Shown in pieces: positions 33,516-42,525 of a stretch of 64,000 nt of DNA. Position 1 is the first letter of the stretch. Each line of letters opens with the position of its first letter. Below the pieces are notes generated by a model. The model ran no database searches. It saw only the letters and a list, made by a program, of their open reading frames with translations, and was not told the DNA's origin. Made by a program: the position numbers and the translations under genes. The DNA comes from Alphaproteobacteria bacterium (GTDB taxonomy: Bacteria; Myxococcota_A; UBA796; CAJQPC01): NCBI GenBank assembly GCA_020632795.1, contig JACKEV010000011.1, positions 1 to 64,000 on the forward strand. The letters run 5' to 3'.

Positions 33516-33544
33516 TTGACCGAAGAAATTCTTTCCACTATCCG
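33516..33544 (+). promoter_or_regulatory. Candidate sigma-70-like promoter
   Basis: TTGACC at 33516-33521 and TATCCG at 33539-33544 are separated by 17 bases in a locally AT-rich stretch. It sits 58 bp before the lipoprotein gene at 33603, on the correct strand. The rest of the 253-bp gap (33350-33602) shows nothing else recognisable. Confidence 0.4.
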
Positions 33545-33602
33545 TCAGTACAGGTGTCCATAAGGACGAACGGCGCCCGACGCGCCCCCCAGAGGAGACG
33601 AC

Positions 33603-34328
33603 GTGAACACCACCACCCGCTTGGCCCTCATCCCCATCCTGATCTTCCCCGCCCTGGTCGGCTGCGAGTCCATCGAGTCGCAGGACATCCTGACCAGCGG
33701 CATCTACGCGGACCTCACGGTCATCACCGACGGCGACGGCGCCCGGGCCCAGGCCATCCTGCGCAGCGGCGGCGCGACCTCCAACACCTTCGTCCAGCTC
33801 ACCGGCGACGACGACCTGAGCGTCAGCGCCGACGGCGGCGAGGCCGTGGCCATGTCCGAGCAGAACCTGGGCGACATCTACTCCTACACCGCCGATCTCG
33901 ACGAGGACGCCGCGGGCACCGAGTTCACCTTCGCGTTCACCCGCACCATCGACGACGGCGCCCCCGCCAGCACCGCGGTCCTGCCCGAGCCCTTCAACGC
34001 CACCGGCCCCGCCGAGGACAGCACCGCCTCCCGCACCGCCGACGACATCACCATCACCTGGGAGCCCTCCGGCTCCGCGGACGACATGGAGCTGAAGGTC
34101 CACGGCGACTGCTTCATCGACCTGTCCGTGCCGATCGAGGGCGACCCCGGCACCTACGTGGTCGAGGCCGGCACCATCGAGTCCCCCGACGGCACCGCCG
34201 ACCAGGCCTGCGACGCCACCATCACCATCATGCGCAAGCGCAGCGGCAGCCTGGACGCCGGCTTCGGCGAGGGCGGGGTCATCTACGCGGCCCAGTCCCG
34301 CGAGATCAAGATCCGCATGGATCCCTGA
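33603..34328 (+). CDS. Hypothetical lipoprotein, 241 aa
   Basis: The signal MNTTTRLALIPILIFPALVGC ends in lipobox LVGC, so the product is a lipoprotein. GGAGACG lies seven bases before the ATG. The mature part is acidic, Asp/Thr-rich and predicted to be beta-stranded (DGDGARAQAILRSGG, DDITITWEPSGSADDMELKV); it contains two further Cys. No family was recognised. A hairpin terminator follows at 34347, so the gene is probably transcribed alone. Confidence 0.75.
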   Translation: MNTTTRLALIPILIFPALVGCESIESQDILTSGIYADLTVITDGDGARAQAILRSGGATSNTFVQLTGDDDLSVSADGGEAVAMSEQNLGDIYSYTADLDEDAAGTEFTFAFTRTIDDGAPASTAVLPEPFNATGPAEDSTASRTADDITITWEPSGSADDMELKVHGDCFIDLSVPIEGDPGTYVVEAGTIESPDGTADQACDATITIMRKRSGSLDAGFGEGGVIYAAQSREIKIRMDP

Positions 34329-34346
34329 TTCTCTGTGCCTGATGCG

Positions 34347-34373
34347 CGCCCCCGGGGTCACCCTCCGGGGGCG
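34347..34373 (+). terminator. Rho-independent-like terminator hairpin
   Basis: CGCCCCCGG at 34347-34355 pairs with CCGGGGGCG at 34365-34373 around a nine-base loop, followed by TGTTGCTTTC. The T-run is weak. Confidence 0.6.
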
Positions 34374-34496
34374 TGTTGCTTTCGAAGCGTTTGACATCCC
34401 GGTCTCATGCGTTACAATTGTAATGACGGCGGTTCCACCCGCCACGTCGGCCGGGCGATGGGGCCCGGGCCGAGCCTTCCTCAATTCCCGGAGGCA

Positions 34497-34891
34497 TTTA
34501 TCAACAAGGTCAACGAGACGCTCATCCACATCGACAAGGACCAGCGCGCCCGAATCATCACGATGTTGAACACCGGGCTCGCCACCGCCATCGACCTCCG
34601 GAGTCCGATCCAGCAGGCCCACCGGAACGTTCGTGGCCCCTGGTTCTTCGCCCGCCATCAGCTCTTCGACGAGGTCGCCGCCCACCTCAACCGGCACGCC
34701 GACCTGCTGGCCGAGCGCGTGGGTGCCCTGGGGGGCGCCGCGAACGGCACCATCCGGCTGGCCGCCGCGGGCTTCGGGACGCCATCCCCTCTGTGTCGGT
34801 GGTCGACCCGGCCACCGAGGACCTCCTGATCGAGATCCTGCGTCAGACCGAGCAGGATCTGTGGTTCCGCGAGAACCACCTGCGGTCCTGA
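34497..34891 (+). pseudogene. dps: Dps-like ferritin, broken by frameshift and internal deletion
   Basis: The frame encodes a Dps start (KVNETLIHIDKDQRARIITM, NTGLATAIDLRSPIQQAH, RGPWFFARHQLFDEVAAH) up to TIRLAAAG near 34776. It then shifts to the +2 frame, where the normal Dps C-terminus resumes from 34784 (DPATEDLLIEILRQTEQDLW, then FRENHLRS and the stop at 34889). About 25 residues between helices C and D are missing. The usual HWN of the ferroxidase site reads HRN. No ATG fits: a GGAGG at 34489 is followed by CATTTATC. Dps normally protects DNA and stores iron as a dodecamer; this copy should not assemble. Confidence 0.85.
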
Positions 34892-34935
34892 CCGCAGCGC
34901 GTCCATCCAGCACAGAACCGATCTCAGGAGGATCC

Positions 34936-35316
34936 ATGAACACCGAACAGAACACCGACTCCACCGACACCCTGGCCGAGCGCGCCCTGGACGGCGCCCG
35001 ACGCCTCATCGAGCCCCTCGCCGCCGTGGGGGAGCGGGCTCGGCGCATCGAGCTGATGGCGCGCGGGCTGGCTTTCGCCCAGCAGGCCGGCGTCGAGCTT
35101 GGCGACCCGGTCGCACGCTTCCACGTCACCCCCTGCGCCGAGGGCTGGGAGGTCGACAACGAGGTCGGCGCCCCCGCCCCGCAGCACTTCACCAGCAAGC
35201 GCAAGGCCGTGGATGAGGCCCGGCGCCTGGCCCACCGCGCCCGCGGGGTGCTGATCACCCACCGCGAGGACGGCGCGGTCCAGGCGGTCTACGCCTACAA
35301 CGACGGGAGCCACTGA
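34936..35316 (+). CDS. DUF2188-containing protein
   Basis: 126 residues from the ATG at 34936, behind CAGGAGGATC. The N-terminal half is an acidic helix-rich segment (DTLAERALDGARRLIEPLAA). The C-terminal half fits DUF2188 (RFHVTPCAEGWEVDNEVG, FTSKRKAVDEARRLAHRARG, ITHREDGAVQAVYAYN), a small domain often found with stress proteins. The stop overlaps the MscS start (TGATG), so the two are co-translated. The position after a dps remnant suggests a former stress-response cluster. Confidence 0.75.
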   Translation: MNTEQNTDSTDTLAERALDGARRLIEPLAAVGERARRIELMARGLAFAQQAGVELGDPVARFHVTPCAEGWEVDNEVGAPAPQHFTSKRKAVDEARRLAHRARGVLITHREDGAVQAVYAYNDGSH

Positions 35317-36215
35317 TGGACGGCCTCACCCTCGGCGCCATCACCAGCGGCAGCGTCGACACCGAGGCGCTGCTGGGCGCGCTCATCGATGACGGCCTGA
35401 CCCTGGGCCTGCGCATCCTCGGCGCGCTGCTCATCATCGTGGCCACCTGGCTGGTGGCCCGGGGCGCGCGTCGCCTCACCCGCCGGGCCCTCTCCCGCGC
35501 CGGGCTGGACGCCGCCATCGCCGGCTTCCTCGCCGCCATCGCCCGGGGCGCGGTCCTGGTCGTCGGCGGGCTCATCTGCCTGGGCGTGTTCGGCATCGAG
35601 ACCACCAGCGTCGCCGCCATCCTGGGTGGCGCGGGCGTCGGCGTCGGCCTCGCCCTCAAGGGCGAGCTGTCGAACCTCTCTTCGGGCCTGCTGCTGCTCA
35701 TGGTGCGGCCCTTCCAGGAGGGCGACCATGTCCGGGTCGGGGACGTGGAGGGTCGGGTGCGGGAGATCAAGCTGATGACGACGGTGCTCGACACCCTCGA
35801 CAACTGCCGGGTCTTCGTGCCCAACGAGCAGCTCTTCGACGAGGCGATCGAGAACCGGACCTGGCACGCCCAGCGCCGCGTCGACCTCCCCGTGGGCGTG
35901 TCCTACGACACCGACCTGGACGAGGCCCAGCAGGTGCTGCGCGACGCGCTGCGCGAGCTGGCCGCCCGGTACTCCGAGCGGCCGCCGCTGGTGCGCCTGG
36001 AGGGCTTCGGGGCCTCCTCCATCGACCTCAAGCTGGGGGTCTGGGCGCCCTCCGAGGTGTGGTTCGACGTGCGCCACGAGATGATCCTTCGGGTGAAGGC
36101 GGCGCTGGACGAGGCGGAGATCGCCATCCCCTTCCCGCAGCTCGACGTCCACATGGGCGGGCGGCTCCGGGCGGCGATCCCACAGCTCTCGATGTTGGAG
36201 CGGGACGCGGGCTGA
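35316..36215 (+). CDS. Small-conductance mechanosensitive channel (MscS family)
   Basis: 299 residues. Three membrane helices: about 28-50, 66-90 and the pore helix TM3 at 93-125 with the Gly/Ala pattern GGAGVGVGLALKGELSNLSS. The beta domain follows (MVRPFQEGDHVRVGDVEGRV), then the C-terminal alpha/beta domain ending before residue 290. Opens under membrane tension to release solutes during osmotic downshock. Co-translated with the DUF2188 gene. Confidence 0.92.
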   Translation: MDGLTLGAITSGSVDTEALLGALIDDGLTLGLRILGALLIIVATWLVARGARRLTRRALSRAGLDAAIAGFLAAIARGAVLVVGGLICLGVFGIETTSVAAILGGAGVGVGLALKGELSNLSSGLLLLMVRPFQEGDHVRVGDVEGRVREIKLMTTVLDTLDNCRVFVPNEQLFDEAIENRTWHAQRRVDLPVGVSYDTDLDEAQQVLRDALRELAARYSERPPLVRLEGFGASSIDLKLGVWAPSEVWFDVRHEMILRVKAALDEAEIAIPFPQLDVHMGGRLRAAIPQLSMLERDAG

Positions 36216-36229
36216 GCCGACCGCGCGGC

Positions 36230-36253
36230 GGGGCGTGTGAAATCACACACCCC
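36230..36253. terminator. Bidirectional terminator hairpin
   Basis: GGGGCGTGTGA (36230-36240) and TCACACACCCC (36243-36253) pair with one mismatch around a two-base centre. It lies between the convergent MscS and DksA-like genes. Confidence 0.55.
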
Positions 36254-36268
36254 ACCGTGCCGAAGCGC

Positions 36269-36604
36269 TCAGACCACGACCTCGGCGCACCGGATGCACT
36301 GCGTGGCGGTGGGCAGGGCGATCAAGCGCCGCTCGCTGATCGCGCCGCCGCAGCGTACGCAGACGCCCCAGGTGCCTGCGTCCATTCGTCGCAGGGCCGC
36401 GCGGAGGTCGGCGATGCGGGCGCGCTCGACGTCGTCGAGGGCCTCCAGCACCTCGTCGTGCTCCATGAGCTGGGCGCGATCGGCGCTGTCCTGCGGCACC
36501 TCGCGGTCGGCGTTGTGGAGGTGGGCGTCGATCCGGGCGTGGCGTCCGGTGACCTCCCGCAACTCCTGCTCCAGCTTCGCGCGGACGGAATCGGCGTCAG
36601 GCAT
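36269..36604 (-). CDS. DksA/TraR-family C4 zinc-finger protein
   Basis: 111 residues from the ATG at 36602-36604, with GGAG ten bases upstream. Coiled coil in residues 1-75 (VRAKLEQELREVTGRHARID, HDEVLEALDDVERARIADL), then a four-Cys zinc finger CVRC...CIRC separated by 17 residues. Members bind the secondary channel of RNA polymerase and alter promoter kinetics in the stringent response. The acidic pair at the coiled-coil tip of DksA is not obvious here, so the activity may differ. Confidence 0.88.
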   Translation of the reverse strand: MPDADSVRAKLEQELREVTGRHARIDAHLHNADREVPQDSADRAQLMEHDEVLEALDDVERARIADLRAALRRMDAGTWGVCVRCGGAISERRLIALPTATQCIRCAEVVV

Positions 36605-36699
36605 CGTCTGTACTCCAGGTTGGGTGGAGCAGGGTTCCAGCATGAAGCGTGCCAGCCGCTGGCTGCCCAATCGGCATCACTCGATGCATACTCGTGGGC

Positions 36700-38217
36700 A
36701 TGCGACGCCTCCTCGCCCCTCTGCTCCTCCTCGCCCTGGTGGACTGCACCCGCCAGGCCCCCCCCGCGCGGGTCGCCATCGTGGGCATCGACGGCGCGGC
36801 CTGGGCCAACCTCGACCCCCTCATCGAGCGGGGGGCGCTGCCCAACCTGGCCCGCCTGCGCCGAGAGGGCGCGACCGCCGAGCTGGTGGTCGACAGCGCC
36901 CAGTCCCCGGAGAGCTGGACCAGCCTGGCCACCGGCCACCACCCCCCGGAGCACGGCATCCAGCAGCAGCCCGGCGTGGAGGGCAGCACCTTCGCCGCCA
37001 CCGCCCAGCAGCTCAAGGTCAAGCGGCTCTGGGACATGGCCGGCGAGCGGGGCCGCCGGGTGCTGGTCGCCAACTACTGGGTCACCGGCAAGGTCTACCC
37101 GGTCAACGGCGTCATGATCGGCCGGGAGAGCGACGAGACCTTCCCCCCCGAGATCCAGCGCCTCAACCGCCCCGACTGGCAGCCGGGGCAGCACGGCGAG
37201 CGCATCCGGCAGCTCGCGCTGGGGGCCGCCAAGACCGGGCTGATGGAGGCCGCCCTGGACCACGACCCGGACCTGGACCTCGTGATCCTGCCGATCTACG
37301 CCTACGATCAGGCGCTCCACATGCTCTGGGACGAGTGGGAGGCCGGGGAGCTGCTGGAGGGCGACCACCCGCCGCCGGGCCTGACCGCGCTGCCCGCCGA
37401 TCAGCAGGCCCGCATCCGGGAGGGCCACGGGGTGGTGCTGGAGACCGCGAAGCTTGCCGACCGCCTGGTGGGCCTGGCCATGCGCTACGCGGGCGAGGAC
37501 GGCTACGTGATGCTGGTCAGCGACCACGGCCACCGCGCCGCCGACCCCTCGATGCGCCGGGTCGCGATCTCCCGCAGCCTGCTGGACGGCCGCCCCGGCA
37601 CCGCCGAGCAGGGCCGCTTCACCGTGGACGGGGTCACCGTCACCCTGGAGCCCGTGGAGCACCGCAGCCGCCCGCCCATCCCCCAGCTCGGCTATGTGCT
37701 GCGCTACCCCCGCCTCACCTTCGAAGGGGAGGGCGCTGAGGCGGTCCGCGAGCGCTTCCTGGCGCTGACCGACGAGGCCGGCGCCCCGCTGTTCCGCCCC
37801 GAGGGTGCCGCGCTGGCCCCCGCCGACGCGCTGCTGGCCCACGCCCACAGCGCGCTGGGTCGCTATGACACCGATGCGTTCTCGATCTTCGTCAACAGCG
37901 GCGCCCATGGCATCGAGGACCACGGCGTCTTCGGGCTGTTGGGCCCCGACGTGCAGGCGGGGCCGATCCAATCGGAGGTCGACTCCGTGGACGTCACCCC
38001 CACTGCGCTGTGGCTGCTGGACCTGCCGGTGGGGCGCGACCTGGCCGGGGCGCCGGTCACCGCCGCCCTGAGCCCCGCCGGCCAGGAGGCCCGCCGCGTC
38101 GAGCAGGTGGACACCTACGAGGACGGCACCCGCCCCTGGGTCACCCCGCAGATGCCCGGCATCACGCCCGAGGAGCGGGAGCGGCTCAAGGCCCTGGGCT
38201 ACATCCAGGGGGAGTGA
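36700..38217 (+). CDS. Lipoprotein of the alkaline-phosphatase/type I phosphodiesterase superfamily
   Basis: 505 residues from the ATG at 36700; signal MRRLLAPLLLLALVDC. Metal-binding features of the superfamily: VAIVGIDGAAW (first Asp), SPESWTSLATG with the nucleophile Ser or Thr, Asp-rich ILPIYAYDQALHMLW, and MLVSDHGHR with the DHG metal ligands. The C-terminus contains SGAHGIEDHGVFGLLGPDV. These enzymes hydrolyse phosphomonoesters or diesters, for example nucleotide pyrophosphates or lipid headgroups; the substrate is unknown. The C-terminal GITPEERERLKALGYI is common in this group. The stop abuts the convergent cyclase gene. Confidence 0.85.
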   Translation: MRRLLAPLLLLALVDCTRQAPPARVAIVGIDGAAWANLDPLIERGALPNLARLRREGATAELVVDSAQSPESWTSLATGHHPPEHGIQQQPGVEGSTFAATAQQLKVKRLWDMAGERGRRVLVANYWVTGKVYPVNGVMIGRESDETFPPEIQRLNRPDWQPGQHGERIRQLALGAAKTGLMEAALDHDPDLDLVILPIYAYDQALHMLWDEWEAGELLEGDHPPPGLTALPADQQARIREGHGVVLETAKLADRLVGLAMRYAGEDGYVMLVSDHGHRAADPSMRRVAISRSLLDGRPGTAEQGRFTVDGVTVTLEPVEHRSRPPIPQLGYVLRYPRLTFEGEGAEAVRERFLALTDEAGAPLFRPEGAALAPADALLAHAHSALGRYDTDAFSIFVNSGAHGIEDHGVFGLLGPDVQAGPIQSEVDSVDVTPTALWLLDLPVGRDLAGAPVTAALSPAGQEARRVEQVDTYEDGTRPWVTPQMPGITPEERERLKALGYIQGE

Positions 38218-39768
38218 TCAGTCGCCGGGCGCCAGCTCGATGACCTCCACGGGGCCGGAGGTGCCCTTCACCTCCACCACCCGCTGGTCCACGACGCGCA
38301 TGTCGGGGGAGACCGTCGCCCGGAGCTGCGCCGCCGGCAGCAGCAGGTGGCCGGGGCGGGCGAGGCCCTCCAGCCGCGAGGCGAGGTTCACGATCTCGCC
38401 GATGACCGTGTACTCCATGCGCTTGGGGGAGCCCATGTTGCCCCGCACCAGCGGGCCCGTCGCCACGCCCACCCGGATCGCCATGGGCGAGCTTTCGTGG
38501 GCGGCCAGCGCCCGGTTGATCGCCGGCACCGCCCCCAGCATGGCCAGCCCGCAGCGCACCGCCCGCAGGCCGGCCGCCTCGGCGGTCTCGCCCTCCCGGG
38601 GCAGGAACACCACCATCACCCCGTCGCCCATGCGCCGGTCGATCACGCCGCCGTGGGCGAAGATGACGTCGTCGACGTGGGTGAAGTAGAGGTTGAGGTC
38701 GGCCAGCACCTGCTCGGGGGCCTGGCGCTCGCAGCGCGGGGTGAAGCCCACGATGTCCGCGAAGAGCACCGTCGCCTGGGCGCGGGTCCCGCCCAGGTGC
38801 AGCTCCATCTCCGGGTCCCGCAGGATCTCCTCGACCAGGGGCTCCGGCAGGTAGCCGGAGAGCTTGCGGGTGGCCAGCCAGGCGCGGCGCAGGGCCTCGC
38901 CGTCCCGCCAGAGCTGGCGGTAGCGCTGCTCGGCGTCCACGATGAGCACGTCCAGCTCCCGCGCCTCGGCCGCGCGGCGGGAGCGCTCCCGAACCCGCCG
39001 GACCAGGTCCGCCGCCAGCGCCGCCCCGCCCACCGCCAGGGCCGACGGGGCGAGGACATGCAGGGTCCACCCCAGCCCCAGCGCCGCCGCCCCCAGCGCG
39101 GTCGGGATGGCCACCCGCAGGGCCTCCCCCGGCGGGTCGGCGTAGCGCACCTGATAGAGGCAGCTCGCCGCCGGGGTGCGCTTGTCGAAGCGGCAGGCGG
39201 TGTGCTCCACCTGGGCGTGGGGCAGCCCCCACAGGGTGGGGATGCCCTCCAGGATGCCGATGCGCGCCCAGCAGTTGCCGGCGAGCTGGGCGTGCTCGGG
39301 GCGCTCGTCCGCCGGGGAGATGTCCACCAGGGCGTAGCCGCTGCGGTGCTTGATCAGCTTCAGGCGCAGGGTGCTGTTGAACCGCCGCACCAGCACCGGC
39401 GCCCGGCGCAGCAGGGAGGACGGCGAGCCCAGGGTGCGCAGGATGGGCAAGAAAGGCCCCAGCCGGGCCCGGTTCATGCCCTCACGCCCGGCCTCCCGCC
39501 AGGGCTCCCAGAAGGGGTCGTCCCGGTCGGGGGGCTGGGGCAGCCCCAGCACGTCGTGGGAGAGGATCTCCACGAAGGTGCGGTGGAAGCGGTTGGACAC
39601 CCAGCCGTTGGGATCGTCGAGGTAGTCCCTGGAGAGCCCGGCGAGCGCGCAGGCCGAGCCGACCGCGGCGGGCCCGTAGCGCTCCTCCAGCTTGAGCACG
39701 ATCGCGCCCACGAGGCGATTGCTCATCTCGGGGGCGGTGAGCAGACGGTCGGGGGGCGAGGTGGGCAT
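38218..39768 (-). CDS. Adenylate/guanylate cyclase with myxobacterial-type N-terminal domain
   Basis: 516 residues from the ATG at 39766-39768. An N-terminal sensory domain of about 190 residues (LVGAIVLKLEERYGPAAVG, FHRTFVEILSHDVLG) resembles the DUF2378 type found in myxobacteria. Two hydrophobic segments (about 230-270) are followed by a coiled linker and a class III cyclase domain: VLFADIVGFTPRCE with the metal-binding Asp, FAHGGVIDRRMGDGVMVVF with the second Asp, and IRVGVATGPLVRGNMG. It makes cAMP or cGMP. A Ser/Thr kinase gene lies 37 bp upstream on the same strand; joint signalling is likely. Confidence 0.88.
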   Translation of the reverse strand: MPTSPPDRLLTAPEMSNRLVGAIVLKLEERYGPAAVGSACALAGLSRDYLDDPNGWVSNRFHRTFVEILSHDVLGLPQPPDRDDPFWEPWREAGREGMNRARLGPFLPILRTLGSPSSLLRRAPVLVRRFNSTLRLKLIKHRSGYALVDISPADERPEHAQLAGNCWARIGILEGIPTLWGLPHAQVEHTACRFDKRTPAASCLYQVRYADPPGEALRVAIPTALGAAALGLGWTLHVLAPSALAVGGAALAADLVRRVRERSRRAAEARELDVLIVDAEQRYRQLWRDGEALRRAWLATRKLSGYLPEPLVEEILRDPEMELHLGGTRAQATVLFADIVGFTPRCERQAPEQVLADLNLYFTHVDDVIFAHGGVIDRRMGDGVMVVFLPREGETAEAAGLRAVRCGLAMLGAVPAINRALAAHESSPMAIRVGVATGPLVRGNMGSPKRMEYTVIGEIVNLASRLEGLARPGHLLLPAAQLRATVSPDMRVVDQRVVEVKGTSGPVEVIELAPGD

Positions 39769-39805
39769 GGGGAGCGGTCGGCCCCACGGTAGCACCTTTG
39801 CCGGG

Positions 39806-40888
39806 TCAGCCGCCGAAAGCGCGCCAGGCGAAGTACCCGCAGCCGGCCACCAGCACGACGATGAGCATGCCCGAGACGAAGTCCACCCACCGCTGGAGGT
39901 TGTTGGGGGGTGAGGCGGTGATCGTGCCCGGCTCGCCGTTGGGGGCCGTGCCCGCGAGGTTGGGGGTGCGGCGGCTGTCGTGCAGGGCCTCGGGCATGAT
40001 GTCGGAGACCATGTCGTCGAGGTCGACGCCCTCGACCATGTCGAAAGCCCCGGCGGCGCCCTCCAGCGGCTCGATGCGCTCGGGGGGGAACGCCTCCTCC
40101 AGGGGCTCCAGCGCGTCGAGCATCTCATCGGCGGACTGGAAGCGATCCTTGACGTTGTAGCAGGTGCCGCACTTGATGAACTCGGCGACGGGCTCGGGGA
40201 AGGCCGCGAAGCTCTTGGCGTGGACCTCGGTGGCGTAGAGGTCGACCGGCTCCACGCCGGAGATCAAGGCGTAGAGCGTCGCGGCCACCGAATAGAGGTC
40301 CGCGCGGGCGTCGACCTGCTTGGAGTTGGCCCGCTGCTCGGGGGCCATGTAGCCGAAGGTGCCCAGGATCGAGCCGGTGTTGGTCAGGTCGAAGTTGTCG
40401 TTCTTGACCCGGGCGATGCCGAAGTCCACCAGCTTGGGCACCGACTCGTCGCTGACCAGGATGTTCGCCGGCTTGATGTCGCGGTGGATGATGTCCTTGC
40501 TGTGGGCGACGCGCAGCCCCTCCAGGGTCGCGCGGGTGATCGACAGGGCCTGACCGACGGAGAGCGGGCCGCGCTCCTTGAGGATCTCCAGCAGGTTGCC
40601 CCCGGTCATCAGCTCCATGACCATGTAGACCCGGTCGACGTCCGCGCCGACGTCGTGCACCGAGACGATGTGCCGATGCTCCAGGCGCGCCATCGTCCGG
40701 GCCTCGGAGAGGAACCGCTTACGTAGCGACTTGCTTCGGGTCAGCTGGGGCGACAGGACCTTGATCGCCCTGGGCACCCCCAGGTGGACGTCCCAGGCGC
40801 GATAGACCACGGCCATGCCACCGGACCCCAGGATCTGGAGAAGTCGGTACCGTCCATCATGCAGCGGGGGGGCAGCGTCTGAGGTCAA
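39806..40888 (-). CDS. Membrane-anchored Ser/Thr protein kinase (Hanks type)
   Basis: 360 residues. All main kinase motifs are present: glycine loop LGSGGMAVVYRAWD, Lys in RAIKVLSP, Glu in FLSEARTMARLEH, catalytic HRDIKPANILV, DFGIARV and APEQRANSKQVDARADLYS. The juxtamembrane region is acidic (DMVEGVDLDDMVSDIM), followed by one transmembrane helix near residues 335-355 (MLIVVLVAGCGYFAW). There is almost no extracellular part, so the signal is probably intracellular. Upstream of, and probably co-transcribed with, the cyclase gene. Confidence 0.92.
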   Translation of the reverse strand: MTSDAAPPLHDGRYRLLQILGSGGMAVVYRAWDVHLGVPRAIKVLSPQLTRSKSLRKRFLSEARTMARLEHRHIVSVHDVGADVDRVYMVMELMTGGNLLEILKERGPLSVGQALSITRATLEGLRVAHSKDIIHRDIKPANILVSDESVPKLVDFGIARVKNDNFDLTNTGSILGTFGYMAPEQRANSKQVDARADLYSVAATLYALISGVEPVDLYATEVHAKSFAAFPEPVAEFIKCGTCYNVKDRFQSADEMLDALEPLEEAFPPERIEPLEGAAGAFDMVEGVDLDDMVSDIMPEALHDSRRTPNLAGTAPNGEPGTITASPPNNLQRWVDFVSGMLIVVLVAGCGYFAWRAFGG

Positions 40889-40974
40889 CCGGGCTCCGCG
40901 ACTGGCCGGATCATGATATCAGGGATGGAGCGCCTCCATGCGATGGAGGCCTGCTCGACGACAAGGACACCGCC

Positions 40975-41952
40975 GTGCAGCATGCGCTCGCTCTTGAGGG
41001 ACAGCACCTCGCCCTTGACCTCTACGCGCTCCTCCGGGACATCGATCCCGCCGCATGGAAGGACGACCTCGTCGACGCCTTCCGCGCGCGCCTCGACGGG
41101 ATCTCCAAGCGCCTCGACGCGCTCCTGGACTTCTCGGGCTACGACGACCACCTGAATCAGCTCCGCGAGCTGCTGGCCGAGCTGGCCCGGATCATCGACG
41201 AGGGCATGCCCAGCGCCGACCTCCCCACCGAGGCCCTGCGGGCGGAGTGGGACGCGCTCCGGCGCGAGATGCTGCCGGCCTACGAGGCCCTGGTCCGCTC
41301 CCTCAAGCCGCTGGACGTGCACGTCCCCAGCCTGCGGCCCACCAACTACGCCCGCAACGTCTTCCACGTCGCGGGCGGGATCATCGCGCTCCTGATGATC
41401 GAGCTGGTGCTCACCCCCACCTCCATGCTCGTGGTGGCGTGCCTGTTCGCCACCTCCGCCTGGACGATGGAGATCAGCCGCCGCGTCAGCCCCGCGGTCA
41501 ACGCACGGCTGATGGCGCTGTTCGGGCGGGTGGCCCACCCCCACGAGGCCCACCGGGTGAACTCCTCGACCTGGTACGCCACCGCGCTGGTGATCCTGGC
41601 CCTGACCTCCTCCCCGACGGCCTGCGCCCTGGCCGTGCTGGTGCTGGGGGTCGGCGATCCGGCCGCCGCGCTGATCGGGCGCCGGTTCGGGCGCACCAAG
41701 CTCATCAACGGCCGCTCCCTGGAGGGCACCCTGGCCTTTGTGGTGGCTGCCGGGCTGGCCTCGGCGGCCATGCTCAGCGTCTTCCACCCCGCGCTCATCG
41801 GCACCGGCTCCATCGCGGCGCTGGCCGCCGGGGCGGCCGTGCCCGCCGCGCTCACCGAGCTGTTCAGCCGCCGGGTGGACGACAACCTCAGCATCCCCCT
41901 GGCCGCCGCCGCTGGCGCGGGGCTCGTGGGGCTGCTGCTCGGCGTGCTGTGA
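40975..41952 (+). CDS. Dolichol/phytol-kinase-like (phosphatidate cytidylyltransferase superfamily) membrane protein
   Basis: 325 residues from the GTG at 40975. The first 125 residues are soluble and coiled-coil-like (RLDGISKRLDALLDFSGYDD, LAELARIIDEGMP). Then six to seven membrane helices follow, with the family signature LVLGVGDPAAALIGRRFGR and INGRSLEGTLAFVVAAGLAS. Family members are CTP-dependent kinases of dolichol, phytol or diacylglycerol; the lipid here is not known. The soluble N-terminal extension is unusual. The stop overlaps the GTG of the next gene (GTGA). Confidence 0.8.
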   Translation: MQHALALEGQHLALDLYALLRDIDPAAWKDDLVDAFRARLDGISKRLDALLDFSGYDDHLNQLRELLAELARIIDEGMPSADLPTEALRAEWDALRREMLPAYEALVRSLKPLDVHVPSLRPTNYARNVFHVAGGIIALLMIELVLTPTSMLVVACLFATSAWTMEISRRVSPAVNARLMALFGRVAHPHEAHRVNSSTWYATALVILALTSSPTACALAVLVLGVGDPAAALIGRRFGRTKLINGRSLEGTLAFVVAAGLASAAMLSVFHPALIGTGSIAALAAGAAVPAALTELFSRRVDDNLSIPLAAAAGAGLVGLLLGVL

Positions 41953-42455
41953 CCGCGCTCCTGCTCGCCTGGCTCGCCCTGGCGCCAGCGCTCGCCGCGC
42001 CAGCCGACATCGCCGGCTCCTGGGCCCTCGACGCCGACGCCTCCGACGACATCGACGACATCCTCGCCGCGCGGGGCGCGACCTGGATGGAGCGGCAGGC
42101 GATCAAGCACGTCCCCGTGACCCACGTCATCACCCACACCGAGGACGCGGTGGTCATCGCCATCGAGTCCCCCATCTACAGCCGCTCGGACACCCTCAAG
42201 ACCGACAACCGGGCCCGCACCCGGGAGTCCAAGCGCCTGGGCACCCTGACCCTGCGCAACTACTGGGACAACGAGGTCCTGGTCACCGTCACCGACATGG
42301 TGCTGCCCGATGGCGTGCCCGCCACCCTCACGGTCACCCGCACCCTGGTGGACCCGGACACGATGCACATGCGCCTGGAGCTGGTGGCCACCGACGGGCG
42401 GCAAATGGAGGGCACGCGGGTGCTGCGCCGGACCGAGGATGCGTCCGCCCGATGA
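41949..42455 (+). CDS. Secreted lipocalin-like hypothetical protein
   Basis: 168 residues from the GTG at 41949, overlapping the upstream stop. Signal peptide VTALLLAWLALAPALAAP. The mature part begins DIAGSWALDADASDDI and continues in beta strands (VVIAIESPIYSRSDTLK, VLVTVTDMVLPDGVPATLTV, MRLELVATDGRQMEGTRVL), the usual layout of small lipocalin-like or calycin proteins in which GSW is the first strand. Likely periplasmic; coupled to the lipid-kinase-like gene. Confidence 0.65.
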   Translation: MTALLLAWLALAPALAAPADIAGSWALDADASDDIDDILAARGATWMERQAIKHVPVTHVITHTEDAVVIAIESPIYSRSDTLKTDNRARTRESKRLGTLTLRNYWDNEVLVTVTDMVLPDGVPATLTVTRTLVDPDTMHMRLELVATDGRQMEGTRVLRRTEDASAR

Positions 42456-42525
42456 GAGGTTGATGCAAGACCACCACATCGTAAAAACACGATAGCTTGG
42501 GTCACCCCAACCGGAGACCCTGCCC

